Shown here piece by piece: positions 28,638-36,246 of a stretch of DNA of 64,000 nucleotides. The notes beneath the pieces were generated by a model. That model worked only from the letters and a program-made list of their open reading frames with translations, was not told the DNA's origin and ran no database searches. Positions within the stretch are counted from its first letter, which is position 1. Each line of letters opens with the position of its first letter. The stretch is from Bradyrhizobium diazoefficiens USDA 110 (GTDB lineage: Bacteria; Pseudomonadota; Alphaproteobacteria; Rhizobiales; Xanthobacteraceae). The DNA lies in the NCBI RefSeq assembly GCF_000011365.1, contig NC_004463.1, positions 8,418,001 to 8,482,000 on the forward strand. Reading direction: 5' to 3'. A program made the position numbers and the translations under genes.

Positions 28638-28825
28638 CCACCTCAGATCGAGCACGACCTTTGGCGGGCGACGGCCCGACCACTGCGGAAACTGCTCGGC
28701 GTCTGGGGATAAGATACCAACATGCCTACAACATCCTGCACAATTCTGGCGCTGACAAATCCAATCGGCGGATCGGGGCGAGGCAAGTGGGTCTCCTCGC
28801 CATATACGCGCAGCGGCGACATTAA
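28634..28825 (+). CDS. Small helix-turn-helix protein
   Basis: A 63-residue protein with an HTH-like core TTAETARRLGIRYQHAYNIL, of the type found in small DNA-binding proteins of mobile elements and toxin-antitoxin-like loci. It starts in an ATGA overlap with the upstream gene and is followed by a strong hairpin at 28866. The pairing of a charged helical protein with a small HTH protein could be regulatory, but no toxin fold can be recognised. Confidence 0.62.
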   Translation: MTTSDRARPLAGDGPTTAETARRLGIRYQHAYNILHNSGADKSNRRIGARQVGLLAIYAQRRH

Positions 28826-28865
28826 GGGAACGAGGGAAAGACGGCTACGTTCGACCACAACAAAT

Positions 28866-28894
28866 GGCCCCGACGCTTTGCACGTCGGGGCCCT
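28866..28894 (+). terminator. Strong hairpin after the HTH gene pair
   Basis: Perfect 10-bp stem GGCCCCGACG/CGTCGGGGCC with a seven-base loop, 40 bases after the stop of the HTH gene. The downstream U-run is weak (CTTC), so termination may be partial or need Rho. Confidence 0.7.
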
Positions 28895-28949
28895 TCAAGA
28901 TTATCAGGCCGGTTACATCCGCCGTGCCCTCTGATCCAGATGTCGCCGA

Positions 28950-29660
28950 TTACTGCACCCGATTTTGTGCAGATGATGGCAGCCGCACGGCATTGAGGTA
29001 ATCACATGCGGCGCGAAAGCGCTCGGCCGCCAGCTCGCCCTTGCGCCACTCGGCGCGCAGTCGGCGCTCGGCCGCCAATTGTAGACCCGCGACCGTCGTT
29101 GCGATAACGTCGTCGATCTCCGCGCCCGTTAAGGTCCGGCGAATTTTCAGCACGATGCTCAGGGCCATGATGATTGGGCCGTGTGGGCGCAGCAGATCGT
29201 GCGCCTGCTGCTCGCAGAACGACAGGAACCGCTCGACAGCCTGTGCCGACTTGCAGACCAATGTCGCGAGCGCAACTGCTTGCTCAACGTCACTAACGGA
29301 GGGCACGGGCTCCCTGGCAGAAGCATACGTTCCGCGACAGATGCCGCGCCCAGCTCAATGCAACGGTCGAGCACGTGCAAGTACGTATCTGCGGCATCGC
29401 CGCGAACCTCGCCATCCTGGGGCATGAGGTCCCGCAATTGGCCGCACAGCTCCGGCACATCAGCAGCGTCGTCATCGCTGCCGAAGGCAACGCTGTGGCG
29501 CGGCCCCCACACGAGACCGCCGTACTTCCCGTTCTGATCGGGATTGATTGTCGCTCCGCCGAGCGGCTTGCCGAGCAAGCGCGCTGCCACGGCGTGACCG
29601 GCCGAGCAGATCGTCGTATTCGTCGTGCTCGTCGCCAAAGCTCATGTAGTCATCATTCAT
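28950..29660 (-). pseudogene. M41-like protease-domain protein, disabled by two frame changes
   Basis: Reconstructed across frames, this is a ~235-residue protein. The start at 29660 (YMSFGDEHDEYDDLLG) leaves the good frame near 29600; the next frame reads AGHAVAARLLGKPLGG and VAERMLLPG; near 29310 a missing G returns it to VSDVEQAVALATLVCKSAQA and IVLKIRRTLTGAEIDDVI. The AGHAVAARxLG stretch resembles the zinc helix of FtsH-type (M41) peptidases, HEAGHAV, but the first His and Glu are missing. The two shifts cancel. It is next to a coiled-coil protein gene and both read like mobile-element cargo. Confidence 0.55.
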
Positions 29661-29732
29661 GCCGGAACTCCTGCGGCCAGCTCATCGCGTCCGATGAGCT
29701 GGCCGCCTTCCACCGACTCCGCGAAAGCTTAT

Positions 29733-30683
29733 TCACGAACGCGGAACGTCAATCAGGATCGTGCGCGGTTCCGCGGTGGGGAGCGGAGTGAAGTTCGCTG
29801 AGCGCGGCACAGGATCGAAGTGCGGCAGGTTCTTGGGCTCCTCGACGACATCGAGATCGATGACATCGGGCGCGCGCGGATTGAAGTCGCCGCCGCGCGT
29901 ACCACGGAGCCGAGCGCGCTTCGGATCCGTCACCAAGACCGCCACACCCATGCGCAGAGCACGCTGCGCAGTCGTCACCGGCATGGTTGCATCTTCAAAT
30001 TGCTTGGCGAAACGGATGCGGCCGTCGTGATCGCCGAAATTTGCAGACTTCATCATGAAGATCATTTGCGTCGGCGGCGACGGCTCAGCAATCGGGACCG
30101 AAGTGGTGACCGGCTGGGCTGCCGGGATAGGCGCAACGCCCTCGCGGACCGCGACCACCATGCCGCGCAGCTCCACGAGCGCAAAACCGGCAGCGACTTC
30201 GACCTGCGTCGCGGTGTTGCAGATAAAGCGGACCATTGCGCCGCTCTCATGGTGGAAGTGAAGTTTCTCCAGGGCGTCGGCAAAGCGCTTGCCAGCCGCC
30301 AGATAATCCGGCAGCGCCCGCTCGACGGCATCGAGATCACTAGCCAGCTTTTCGCTTGCGGCCTTGCGTTCGACAGTAGCGCGTTCTGCTGCGAGCTTCT
30401 GCTCGGCATCGGTAATCTTCGCCTGCACCTCCACGAGCGCATTCGCGTAACCGTCGCGGGTCACGGCGCAGGCGGCGACCGCCGTCTCCAACTTCGCGCG
30501 GGCCTTGTCATCGGCATCAAGATCGGCATCGAGGTGGTGACGCTGGAGTTTCGCTTTGGCGTCATCGTGGGCCGCTTCCGCAGCGGAATGGCGGCTATCC
30601 AAGGCTGCGGCGCGCGTGCGCAGCGAGGCCAGTTCGGCTTCAAGCTTTTCCATGGGTGATTTTCGTCGGAAGAATGGTGTCAT
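29733..30683 (-). CDS. Coiled-coil hypothetical protein
   Basis: A 316-residue protein. Residues ~10-130 are a long coiled coil (ELASLRTRAAALDSRHSAAE and on), followed by a compact region with FADALEKLHFHHESGAM, then a proline-rich part with MIFMMKSANFGDHDGRIRFA and acidic C-terminal tail. AGGAGG sits one base before the ATG at 30683, which is too close; the ATG at 30650 is a real alternative, and the frame is open to 30755. I know of similar proteins among phage-like or mobile-element gene sets of rhizobia but cannot name a function. Confidence 0.6.
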   Translation of the reverse strand: MTPFFRRKSPMEKLEAELASLRTRAAALDSRHSAAEAAHDDAKAKLQRHHLDADLDADDKARAKLETAVAACAVTRDGYANALVEVQAKITDAEQKLAAERATVERKAASEKLASDLDAVERALPDYLAAGKRFADALEKLHFHHESGAMVRFICNTATQVEVAAGFALVELRGMVVAVREGVAPIPAAQPVTTSVPIAEPSPPTQMIFMMKSANFGDHDGRIRFAKQFEDATMPVTTAQRALRMGVAVLVTDPKRARLRGTRGGDFNPRAPDVIDLDVVEEPKNLPHFDPVPRSANFTPLPTAEPRTILIDVPRS

Positions 30684-31788
30684 GCCTCCTAGCCTACGGA
30701 GAGCAAACCGATTTGCGAATGATGGACCTGTGGCCTGCGTCACATGGCTGGGCATTCAAGGGCAATTGTTGTGGTGATGCCCAATGATTGCCGGATCGTT
30801 GGGCGGGCGCACTTGCAAATGGCCTCAGATCAGATGTCCGCTTGCCCCTGATAAGCGGCGGAATAGCGGACGTTCTCCAGTGGCTGCTTGGGGCCAGGAG
30901 CGGACAGCGCGTTCTAAAGCCCCGTCAGTGCACGGTTTACTGATATCTCTTGCAGCCTCTTCTCACTGCATCCGGACGCAATATTATCTTCCATTCCATT
31001 GTGACCAGCGGCACTCCAGCCCATCGTTCGTAATCACATTCGTAGTACACGCCGCGCCGCCCGACTCCCCTCGCGCATCTCGCGCCAGCGGAAACCAGCT
31101 CTTTCTGCAAAACTTGAAGATCTGAACCCGCAGGAAAGCGACTGTTCAGATACGTTTGCGCGGCGCTACAATCTCTTTTCGCGGCAAGGACTCGAAATAG
31201 TTGAAATCGAAAGTCGTCGGATCTCCTCCCATCGCTTCTTCACAACATATGGATGGAAGTACCACGACCAATAGTGATACCCAACCCGCCGAGCCCGAGC
31301 GCATCTCCCATGTCCTTCAACCAGTTGTTAGGCTAAACCGCGTGGAGAATACAAGTTACTCTGCTAGTGGCTCTACAATGTATTCAATTGGTTTGAACAT
31401 GCACAGCTAAAGATTGCAATTGGCAGGTCGTTACGCCGGCCGAAGTGTTGTCTTGATGTCTGCAACGGGTCATTCGCGTTCATTTGGCCGCATCCCCACC
31501 ACGTCTGCTCTGGCGTCGGCTGCTGACGAGCCGGGCGCGGTTGCAAGTTCGCCCTCGGGGGCGTTCTCCGTGGTCAGTTTCGTTCTGGCCGGCCACTGCC
31601 GCTGTCTCGGATCGCCCTGGGCAATATCACTTGGCCTTTGGTCGAGACGGTGGTGGTCAGTTTCTGTTTGGATCAGCAGGCACGGCGGACGTAACCGGCC
31701 TGATGATCGTGAAGGGCGACGACGTGCGACATCGTCGGGGCCTTTCTGCTTTGTGTCAGGGGAAACGGATCGGCCTCGCCACGGCCGC
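30684..31788. other. Gene-poor gap
   Basis: About 1.1 kb with no supported gene. The stretch 31430-31560 reads like the non-coding TGATGTCTGC-AACGGGTCATT repeat sequence type that lies between Bradyrhizobium genes; the longer plus-strand frames there are Arg/Ser-rich and without good starts. Confidence 0.5.
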
Positions 31789-31965
31789 CTATCTATCGAC
31801 GTTATCTCCGCGGGTTGCAAACCGCTCGTCCACGGGCGTTGGCTGCCGCCTGGGTTCGTAGCGCTCCACTAAATTCAAAAGGCGCTTTTTGATGAATGGG
31901 TCGGCTTGCTCTGCGAGTTCACGTAATATTTTCGCACGTTGCCTATTAAATTCGTCGTCCAACAT
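31789..31965 (-). CDS. Small hypothetical protein (MLDxEFNRQRA family)
   Basis: A 58-residue helical protein, DEFNRQRAKILRELAEQADP followed by FIKKRLLNLVERYE. This pattern resembles a short conserved rhizobial family of unknown function. I start it at 31965, where GGGG stands seven bases upstream; an ATG at 31977 is in frame. Confidence 0.62.
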   Translation of the reverse strand: MLDDEFNRQRAKILRELAEQADPFIKKRLLNLVERYEPRRQPTPVDERFATRGDNVDR

Positions 31966-31977
31966 AGTCGGCCCCAT

Positions 31978-32293
31978 TATAAAATATGAGATCGCAATAG
32001 TATGAATGTAGCGGCTTAGGCTTCGCGAGAAAGCCCAAAATATTTTCCTGCGTGACTAATACGAACGGCCGCGCGTTACAGAAAGACCATCTACAGACGG
32101 TCTTTCTGTAGGCGCCGGATGCGCGTGGCTTCTTCCCCGCCGATCATAATATTACCAGCCAATTTTTAGCGCAGATTATCTACGCAGGTCAGGCTTATCG
32201 TGTGAAGCCGAAACCACGGTGCAAATCATGGAACAAGAGAAGAGTTGCTTGCGTGCAACATGCTAGTGCCTGCCAACTTGTTTGTTCGCGACC
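31978..32293. other. Gap containing the palindrome
   Basis: About 316 bases without a gene, AT-rich on the left. Its only structure is the palindrome at 32077-32110. Confidence 0.5.
32077..32110. repeat. 34-bp near-perfect palindrome
   Basis: Two perfect 12-bp arms (TACAGAAAGACC and its complement) enclose a ten-base centre that itself pairs TCT with AGA. Only one position pair and the central two bases do not match. It stands in a gene-free gap between a small gene and the ligase gene. No U-run follows on either strand. Confidence 0.8.
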
Positions 32294-32881
32294 TCACAGC
32301 TCCCGCTCCATCGCGGGGTGACTGCGGTTTTTTACCTTTACCCAATGCTTGCTCCGGCCCGCCTGATCAGGCTGGTCGCGACGCTTCGATACCAATCCTT
32401 CAAGACCCATGTTGCACGCGGCGCGGAATAGGTCAGGTCCAAGCTGGCCACGCTCAAAGGGATTAACGAAAACGCCTTCAGGACGCCGCGCCAGCAGGCG
32501 CTCCAAGTTCGTCTTCCGCATCGACAACGAGAGCCTGCGGTGATCGTCGCCGCCTTCGGCGAGAATATCGAAGGCGCAGAACTGCACTTCGTGGTCGCGC
32601 TTGCGCGAGTGAAGTGCGTTGAAATCGGAGATGCCATCGACGCCGAGCACGACTGCTTCGCCATCGAGGACGAAATGCTTCTGGCGGACCTTGCGCGCGG
32701 CCTCGACGATCCAAGGATAGCGACTGGCCCAGTTGTACCCGCCGCGCGTGATCAGGCGTACCCGGTGGCCCTCGCGCTCAAGGCGAAGACGGTAGCCGTC
32801 ATACTTTACTTCATGAAGCCAATCCGGCCCGCTAGAGACGGCCACACCTCTGCTGGGAAGGCAAAACTCAAATGAACGCAT
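32294..32881 (-). CDS. Short ATP-dependent DNA ligase (LigD-type adenylation domain)
   Basis: A 195-residue ligase that contains mostly the nucleotidyltransferase domain. Motif I with the adenylated lysine is EVKYDGYR near 25-32; GYNWASRYPWI and FVLDGEAVV are the next conserved parts, and EGLVSKRRDQPDQAGRSKHW, then VKVKN give motifs IV-V near the end. There is no OB-fold domain, so it is shorter than the LigD ligase module (~300 residues) but like single-domain ligases found in multiple copies in Bradyrhizobium. Possibly used in end-joining with Ku, none of which is in the window. The preceding small gene is often with it. Confidence 0.85.
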   Translation of the reverse strand: MRSFEFCLPSRGVAVSSGPDWLHEVKYDGYRLRLEREGHRVRLITRGGYNWASRYPWIVEAARKVRQKHFVLDGEAVVLGVDGISDFNALHSRKRDHEVQFCAFDILAEGGDDHRRLSLSMRKTNLERLLARRPEGVFVNPFERGQLGPDLFRAACNMGLEGLVSKRRDQPDQAGRSKHWVKVKNRSHPAMEREL

Positions 32882-32923
32882 TCAGGAAAAATAGGCATTC
32901 GATGCCTGATTACGAGATGGAGC

Positions 32924-33163
32924 TTAGGGCAACTCGGTCAAGCTGGCGTCCACATTTTTACGGCTTGGGCGGCAGATCAGGAGCGATGTCGCTGCCGTGC
33001 TCTCACCGATAGCCTGCTCTACTGCGGATGCGAGCACCGCAAGGTGTTCAGCCAGTTTGGCAAACAGTTCGCGCTTTTTGGGGTCCGTCGCCAAGTCGCG
33101 AATAAGGGCGCACTCAGCGGCGTCTCGCTGTAGCTTCTCCAGTTGGGCCTGCATGTCTTTCAT
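32924..33163 (-). CDS. Small coiled-coil protein, ligase neighbour (full copy)
   Basis: A 79-residue protein. Residues 1-53 form two charged helices (MKDMQAQLEKLQRDAAECAL then RELFAKLAEHLAVLASAVEQ); the tail is less regular. The same protein occurs truncated at 38446-38640 and as a fragment at 27610. It lies 42 bases upstream of the ligase on the same strand, so they are cotranscribed. Function unknown; a partner of the ligase is suggested by recurrence. Confidence 0.65.
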   Translation of the reverse strand: MKDMQAQLEKLQRDAAECALIRDLATDPKKRELFAKLAEHLAVLASAVEQAIGESTAATSLLICRPSRKNVDASLTELP

Positions 33164-33542
33164 CTGCGGCCTCGATGTTCCAGTGCGGGAACATTACAAA
33201 TACCTGTTCCGGGTCACAAGTGAACAGAGCGATATCGCCGACTGGGACTAGCCTCCAATTGCGTGGCGCCTCCTCACGGCGCCAGCCCGTCGGACCGCTC
33301 GGCCCCGCAACTGTCCCCTCCGTACCGCCGCAAGTGGGCCGGGCTGGTCCGAGGGGCTTTGCGCAGCGTCAAAGCGATATCCTGCCATGTCGGACAGACT
33401 GGACGCGTAGCCGAACAACCTATTGTCAGGCTTCTGAGGTTATGAGGCCCTGGGCTCCTAGGCACACCGGGCCTCGCCTTAACTGCCTATCCGCCCCTGA
33501 CTGTGTGTTGATCTCGCAGGCGATGTGCGACAGGAGGCTAAC
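33164..33542. other. Gap
   Basis: About 380 bases with no gene supported; the short frames are proline/arginine-rich shadows. Confidence 0.45.
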
Positions 33543-33806
33543 GTGTCCGCCGAAAATTACGCCGATGATCTCCGCGCGACCGTGCGCTTTGCTCTAGAGA
33601 CGACCCGTGCAATCGCGGTCTGCCCCTTCCATTCTCAAGTGACCATCCGCATAGGGGATGATGCGGCCGAGAGCCATGCTTTCGAGCGCGCGAAGAGAGT
33701 CGTCAAGAGTGACGGCACGAACTGGGACCCGCGGGCTCTTATGGGCGAGATTGGTCGGCAGCTAGGTGAAGCCGCTGACGGTGAATGTCCGCTTTGCGCG
33801 TCGTAG
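33543..33806 (+). CDS. Small hypothetical protein with C-terminal CPLC
   Basis: An 87-residue protein from a GTG with an ideal AGGAGG five bases upstream. It contains CPFHSQVTIRIGDDAAE near the middle and ends in GECPLCAS; the CxxC and the earlier Cys/His could bind a metal. It resembles short conserved Bradyrhizobium proteins. Function unknown. Confidence 0.68.
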   Translation: MSAENYADDLRATVRFALETTRAIAVCPFHSQVTIRIGDDAAESHAFERAKRVVKSDGTNWDPRALMGEIGRQLGEAADGECPLCAS

Positions 33807-34317
33807 AGAGCCATCCGTCTGGCGCTCACCCGCGCATATTGTGCGAGCGCGGTTGCTGGCCGCTCGCAGGTGCTCGGCTGATGTTTGCGATCACCTGTTT
33901 CGCCGTTTTCGTATCCGCACAGTCAGCCAAGCCGCGGCCTGAAGACTGCGCACTTCCGCTGCAGGCTGATACCGACCTGCATTCGTCGAATTCGCAATCT
34001 TCTTCGCTGCATCTTCGCCACATCGCCTGCCGTTGAGATCGCCGGCGTCGCCAGTCCGTGTAACTACAGCTCCGGATGAATACTGTGAGAAAAGCTGACT
34101 TATCGAGCGATCTTTGTGTGGGTGCGCCCCAGCGGCAAAGAACGTGGCCGCGATATCGAGCGTACGAAAAGCCGTCCTCAGCGACATTCGCGTTTCGACA
34201 AGTCTTGAGGGAGCTGACCGCACGAGCGGCCTTCAAGCGCCCGAGGAACATCTCCGCGCGCGGTCGGTTGGCCGAGTGATTGCCGATGAAAGGACGGGGC
34301 GGCGGGAGGAGGCTGCG
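33807..34317. other. Gap with ambiguous frames
   Basis: About 510 bases. Two overlapping minus-strand frames and one plus-strand frame are open, and each has short protein-like phrases, but none has a ribosome-binding site or recognised family. I call no gene; a decayed small gene is possible. Confidence 0.4.
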
Positions 34318-34557
34318 GTGGCAAGAACATCAATCTCGAAGACCGACTTGGAGCTTATGGCGCTTCAGCAGATTCGGAGCTTCCCGGGCGGCGAGCATGC
34401 GGTTTCTGTCGAGGTCGAATGCGTCGCTGGCGAGGCCCGAGACGTGACCTGGAGGCTTCATGTCACCGCAAAGGACGAAGCCGACTTCGGGCGTATCCAT
34501 TATGCCGCAGAGACCACGACCGAAAGATTGAAGCGACGGTATTGCCTCAAACGGTGA
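34318..34557 (+). CDS. Small hypothetical protein (ARTSISKxDLExMALQ family)
   Basis: A 79-residue protein from GTG with GGAGG six bases upstream. SISKTDLELMALQQIRSFPG at the start and a C-terminal AAETTTERLKRRYCL are typical of a short conserved rhizobial family known to me only as hypothetical. The VOC remnant follows by four bases. Confidence 0.7.
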   Translation: MARTSISKTDLELMALQQIRSFPGGEHAVSVEVECVAGEARDVTWRLHVTAKDEADFGRIHYAAETTTERLKRRYCLKR

Positions 34558-34561
34558 CCAG

Positions 34562-34947
34562 ATGATCCATCACGTCTCGCTCGGCAGTAACGATGTCAAC
34601 AGCGCAAGAGCTTTCTACGATCCGCTGATGTCCCTTCTCGGACTGCGGCTCCTCAAACACTCGGACCGTTCGCTCCACTACGGCGCCTCGGATATCATTT
34701 TCAGTATCGAAACCCCGATAGACGGGCTTCGGGCAACGGCAGGAAATGGCACTCACGTAGCTTTTCAAGCACCGGATCGCGAGACAGTGAGAGCTTCCGC
34801 GCGACCGCACTTGCGCTTGGAGGCGTTGACGAAGGGACTCCCGGCATCCGAGACAATTACAACGCGAATTATTTTGGTGCCTTCGTACGCGACCTCGATG
34901 GAAACAAGATTGAGGCGGTGACGTACACCGCAAGAGAAAGCTTTTAA
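34562..34947 (+). pseudogene. VOC-family (glyoxalase-like) protein with one-base deletion
   Basis: Repaired, this is a ~128-residue vicinal-oxygen-chelate protein. It starts HHVSLGSNDVNSARAFYDPL, a typical first VOC motif with metal His, and after the shift near 34795 (a missing T in the AGAGCTT stretch) reads ALGGVDEGTPGIRDNYNANY, then FVRDLDGNKIEAV, holding the final metal Glu, and ends in ARESF. As written the frame leaves the family after residue ~79. Length 386 bases is two short of a codon multiple plus one, consistent with one lost base. Confidence 0.8.
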
Positions 34948-35012
34948 GAAGGCCCTTGAAATTCGCCCCGGCTAGGAGGCTGTCGAGGCCGGTGTCCCGA
35001 GAAGCGCGTCCT

Positions 35013-35062
35013 GCAAAGCGAGAGGATTTGAACCTCCGACCCTAGTCTCCCAGGCGCGGGCA
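35013..35062 (-). pseudogene. tRNA 3'-half remnant
   Basis: On the minus strand the sequence has a complete T-arm (stem GGAGG/CCTCT with the TTCAAAT loop), preceded by GGGAGACTAGGGTC that looks like the right side of an anticodon arm. No 5' half and no CCA follow. It could be a piece of a tRNA-Pro-type gene left by integration or excision. It does not match the tRNA-Val at 54804. Confidence 0.5.
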
Positions 35063-35172
35063 ACCTTTTGATCTTTCGATGTTATTTTCGAACTACCCTA
35101 TTCAGCCCCCGCTGAATGAGCACGCTTTTCGGCCCGATTGGAACGTGAGCCTGACGTACCGCATTACCGCGC

Positions 35173-35403
35173 ATGCCGAGATATTTCTTTCACATTACGC
35201 ACGAGCGCACCGAGATCGACCGCGTGGGCGAGGACCTCCCGGACAAGCATGCCGCGTGGAAGGAGGCCACTGTCACCGCCGGGCAGATACTACAGGGCAT
35301 TGACGGGAACCTAGTACCGGGCCGAGACTGGCGGATGGAAGTGGCCGACGAGTTTCAGAACACGCTCTACGTTCTGCATATTCGGGCTGAAAAACCAGCG
35401 TAA
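35173..35403 (+). CDS. DUF6894-type small protein
   Basis: A 76-residue protein starting MPRYFFHITHE and continuing with the GEDLPDKHAAWKEATVTAGQ and WRMEVADEFQNTLYVLHI segments, which fit the DUF6894 pattern (PRYxFH, LPD, W-MxVxDE) frequent in rhizobia. A second member is at 47801-48037. Function unknown. A short hairpin repeat follows directly at the stop. Confidence 0.8.
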   Translation: MPRYFFHITHERTEIDRVGEDLPDKHAAWKEATVTAGQILQGIDGNLVPGRDWRMEVADEFQNTLYVLHIRAEKPA

Positions 35404-35421
35404 GGCCGCCTCAGTTGGCGG
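35402..35421 (+). repeat. Hairpin repeat at stop codon, copy 1
   Basis: CCGCC-TCAGTT-GGCGG hairpin inside AAGGCCGCCTCAGTTGGCGG, starting within the TAA of the DUF6894 gene. An identical 20-mer starts within the TAA of another small gene at 36054. It may serve as a weak terminator, as TTTAG follows here. Confidence 0.6.
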
Positions 35422-35580
35422 TTTAGTGTTCGATTTTCATTGCGAACTGAGTGTTCGCGAGCCACATACGATAGCCCACCACCGTTGTTCCTCCAGATGG
35501 AACCAACTTGTCGGGATCCGCATCTTAGGAATCGGAAAACTCAAACCCTGCGGTTAGGACCCGTAAGACGAGGTGTTGTC

Positions 35581-35780
35581 ATGCAGCGCCGCCGCCGTTT
35601 CAAACAAATACAGTCCCTTGAAGAACGTTTAGCCGAAATAGCAAAACGCCTCCGTGAAGAGGCCAAATCCCTCCCCCAGGAATGGAGCGCCAAGAAAAGC
35701 TCCGCAAAGCCTGGCAAGCCGAAACCGGCTCGCACGTGAGCGAGTGGCTGAGATCGCCCGGATTGCCACTGCCTGAGTAA
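35581..35780 (+). pseudogene. Small conserved protein with a shift in a C run
   Basis: Starts MQRRRRFKQIQSLEERLAEI, a known rhizobial small-protein pattern. At the run of five C at 35673-35677 the frame must change by one base; beyond it, the other frame reads GMERQEKLRKAWQAETGSHV and SEWLRSPGLPLPE with stop at 35780, as in the full-length family. The unshifted frame ends early at 35739 with a Lys/Pro-rich tail. One C is missing or two are extra; slippage or base-call error are possible. Confidence 0.72.
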
Positions 35781-35904
35781 TCCGCTCAGCGGTTTCAGGA
35801 ACATTTGCCGGCATAGGCCGGTTGATCGCCATCACCGTTACAACATTTGGCCTTTGCCGGTGACTGCGAGTCCTTGTTCACGCCTCCCACCGTGGATGGC
35901 AAGC

Positions 35905-36054
35905 ATGTGCGAACATTGCGTGGAGCTAGATAGACGGATCAACCACCTGAAAGGCTTGCTTGCGAAGGTAACTGATGCACAGACAGTCGCCGCAATCGGC
36001 GCGATGGTCGAGAAAATCGAAGCCGAGAAGATCGCCCTCCATCTCACCAAATAA
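35905..36054 (+). CDS. Small MCEHC-type protein
   Basis: A 49-residue protein beginning MCEHCVELDRRINHLKGLL and continuing with a helix ending in EKIALHLTK. A CxxC after the start Met and a following pair of helices are typical of a short Bradyrhizobium family. An ATG at 35896 is in frame. A hairpin repeat begins in its stop codon. Confidence 0.62.
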   Translation: MCEHCVELDRRINHLKGLLAKVTDAQTVAAIGAMVEKIEAEKIALHLTK

Positions 36055-36073
36055 AGGCCGCCTCAGTTGGCGG
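36054..36073 (+). repeat. Hairpin repeat at stop codon, copy 2
   Basis: Identical to 35402-35421 and in the same position relative to a TAA; here CTTCTCC follows. Confidence 0.6.
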
Positions 36074-36246
36074 CTTCTCCTGTTCGAGGATCGAGCGGCT
36101 CAACGCGCGAAGGTTTATCGGGTGCTGTCCTAGGCCGTGTACCTATAAACCCGGCGGCGTCATGTGACTGGTGGCTCCTATAGCGACCAAGTTCTTGGGG
36201 CAGCGCAATATGTCGTGAGAGCAGCGAAGCCAAGCTCGATTGGGTT

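Noticed and set aside
31414..31872. 152- and 125-residue frames in the 30.7-31.8 kb gap
   Set aside because: They translate sequence that looks like a non-coding Bradyrhizobium intergenic repeat, and lack starts.
33826..34251. Overlapping minus-strand frames of 141 and 110 residues
   Set aside because: Each has a few protein-like phrases, but they contradict one another and neither has a ribosome-binding site.
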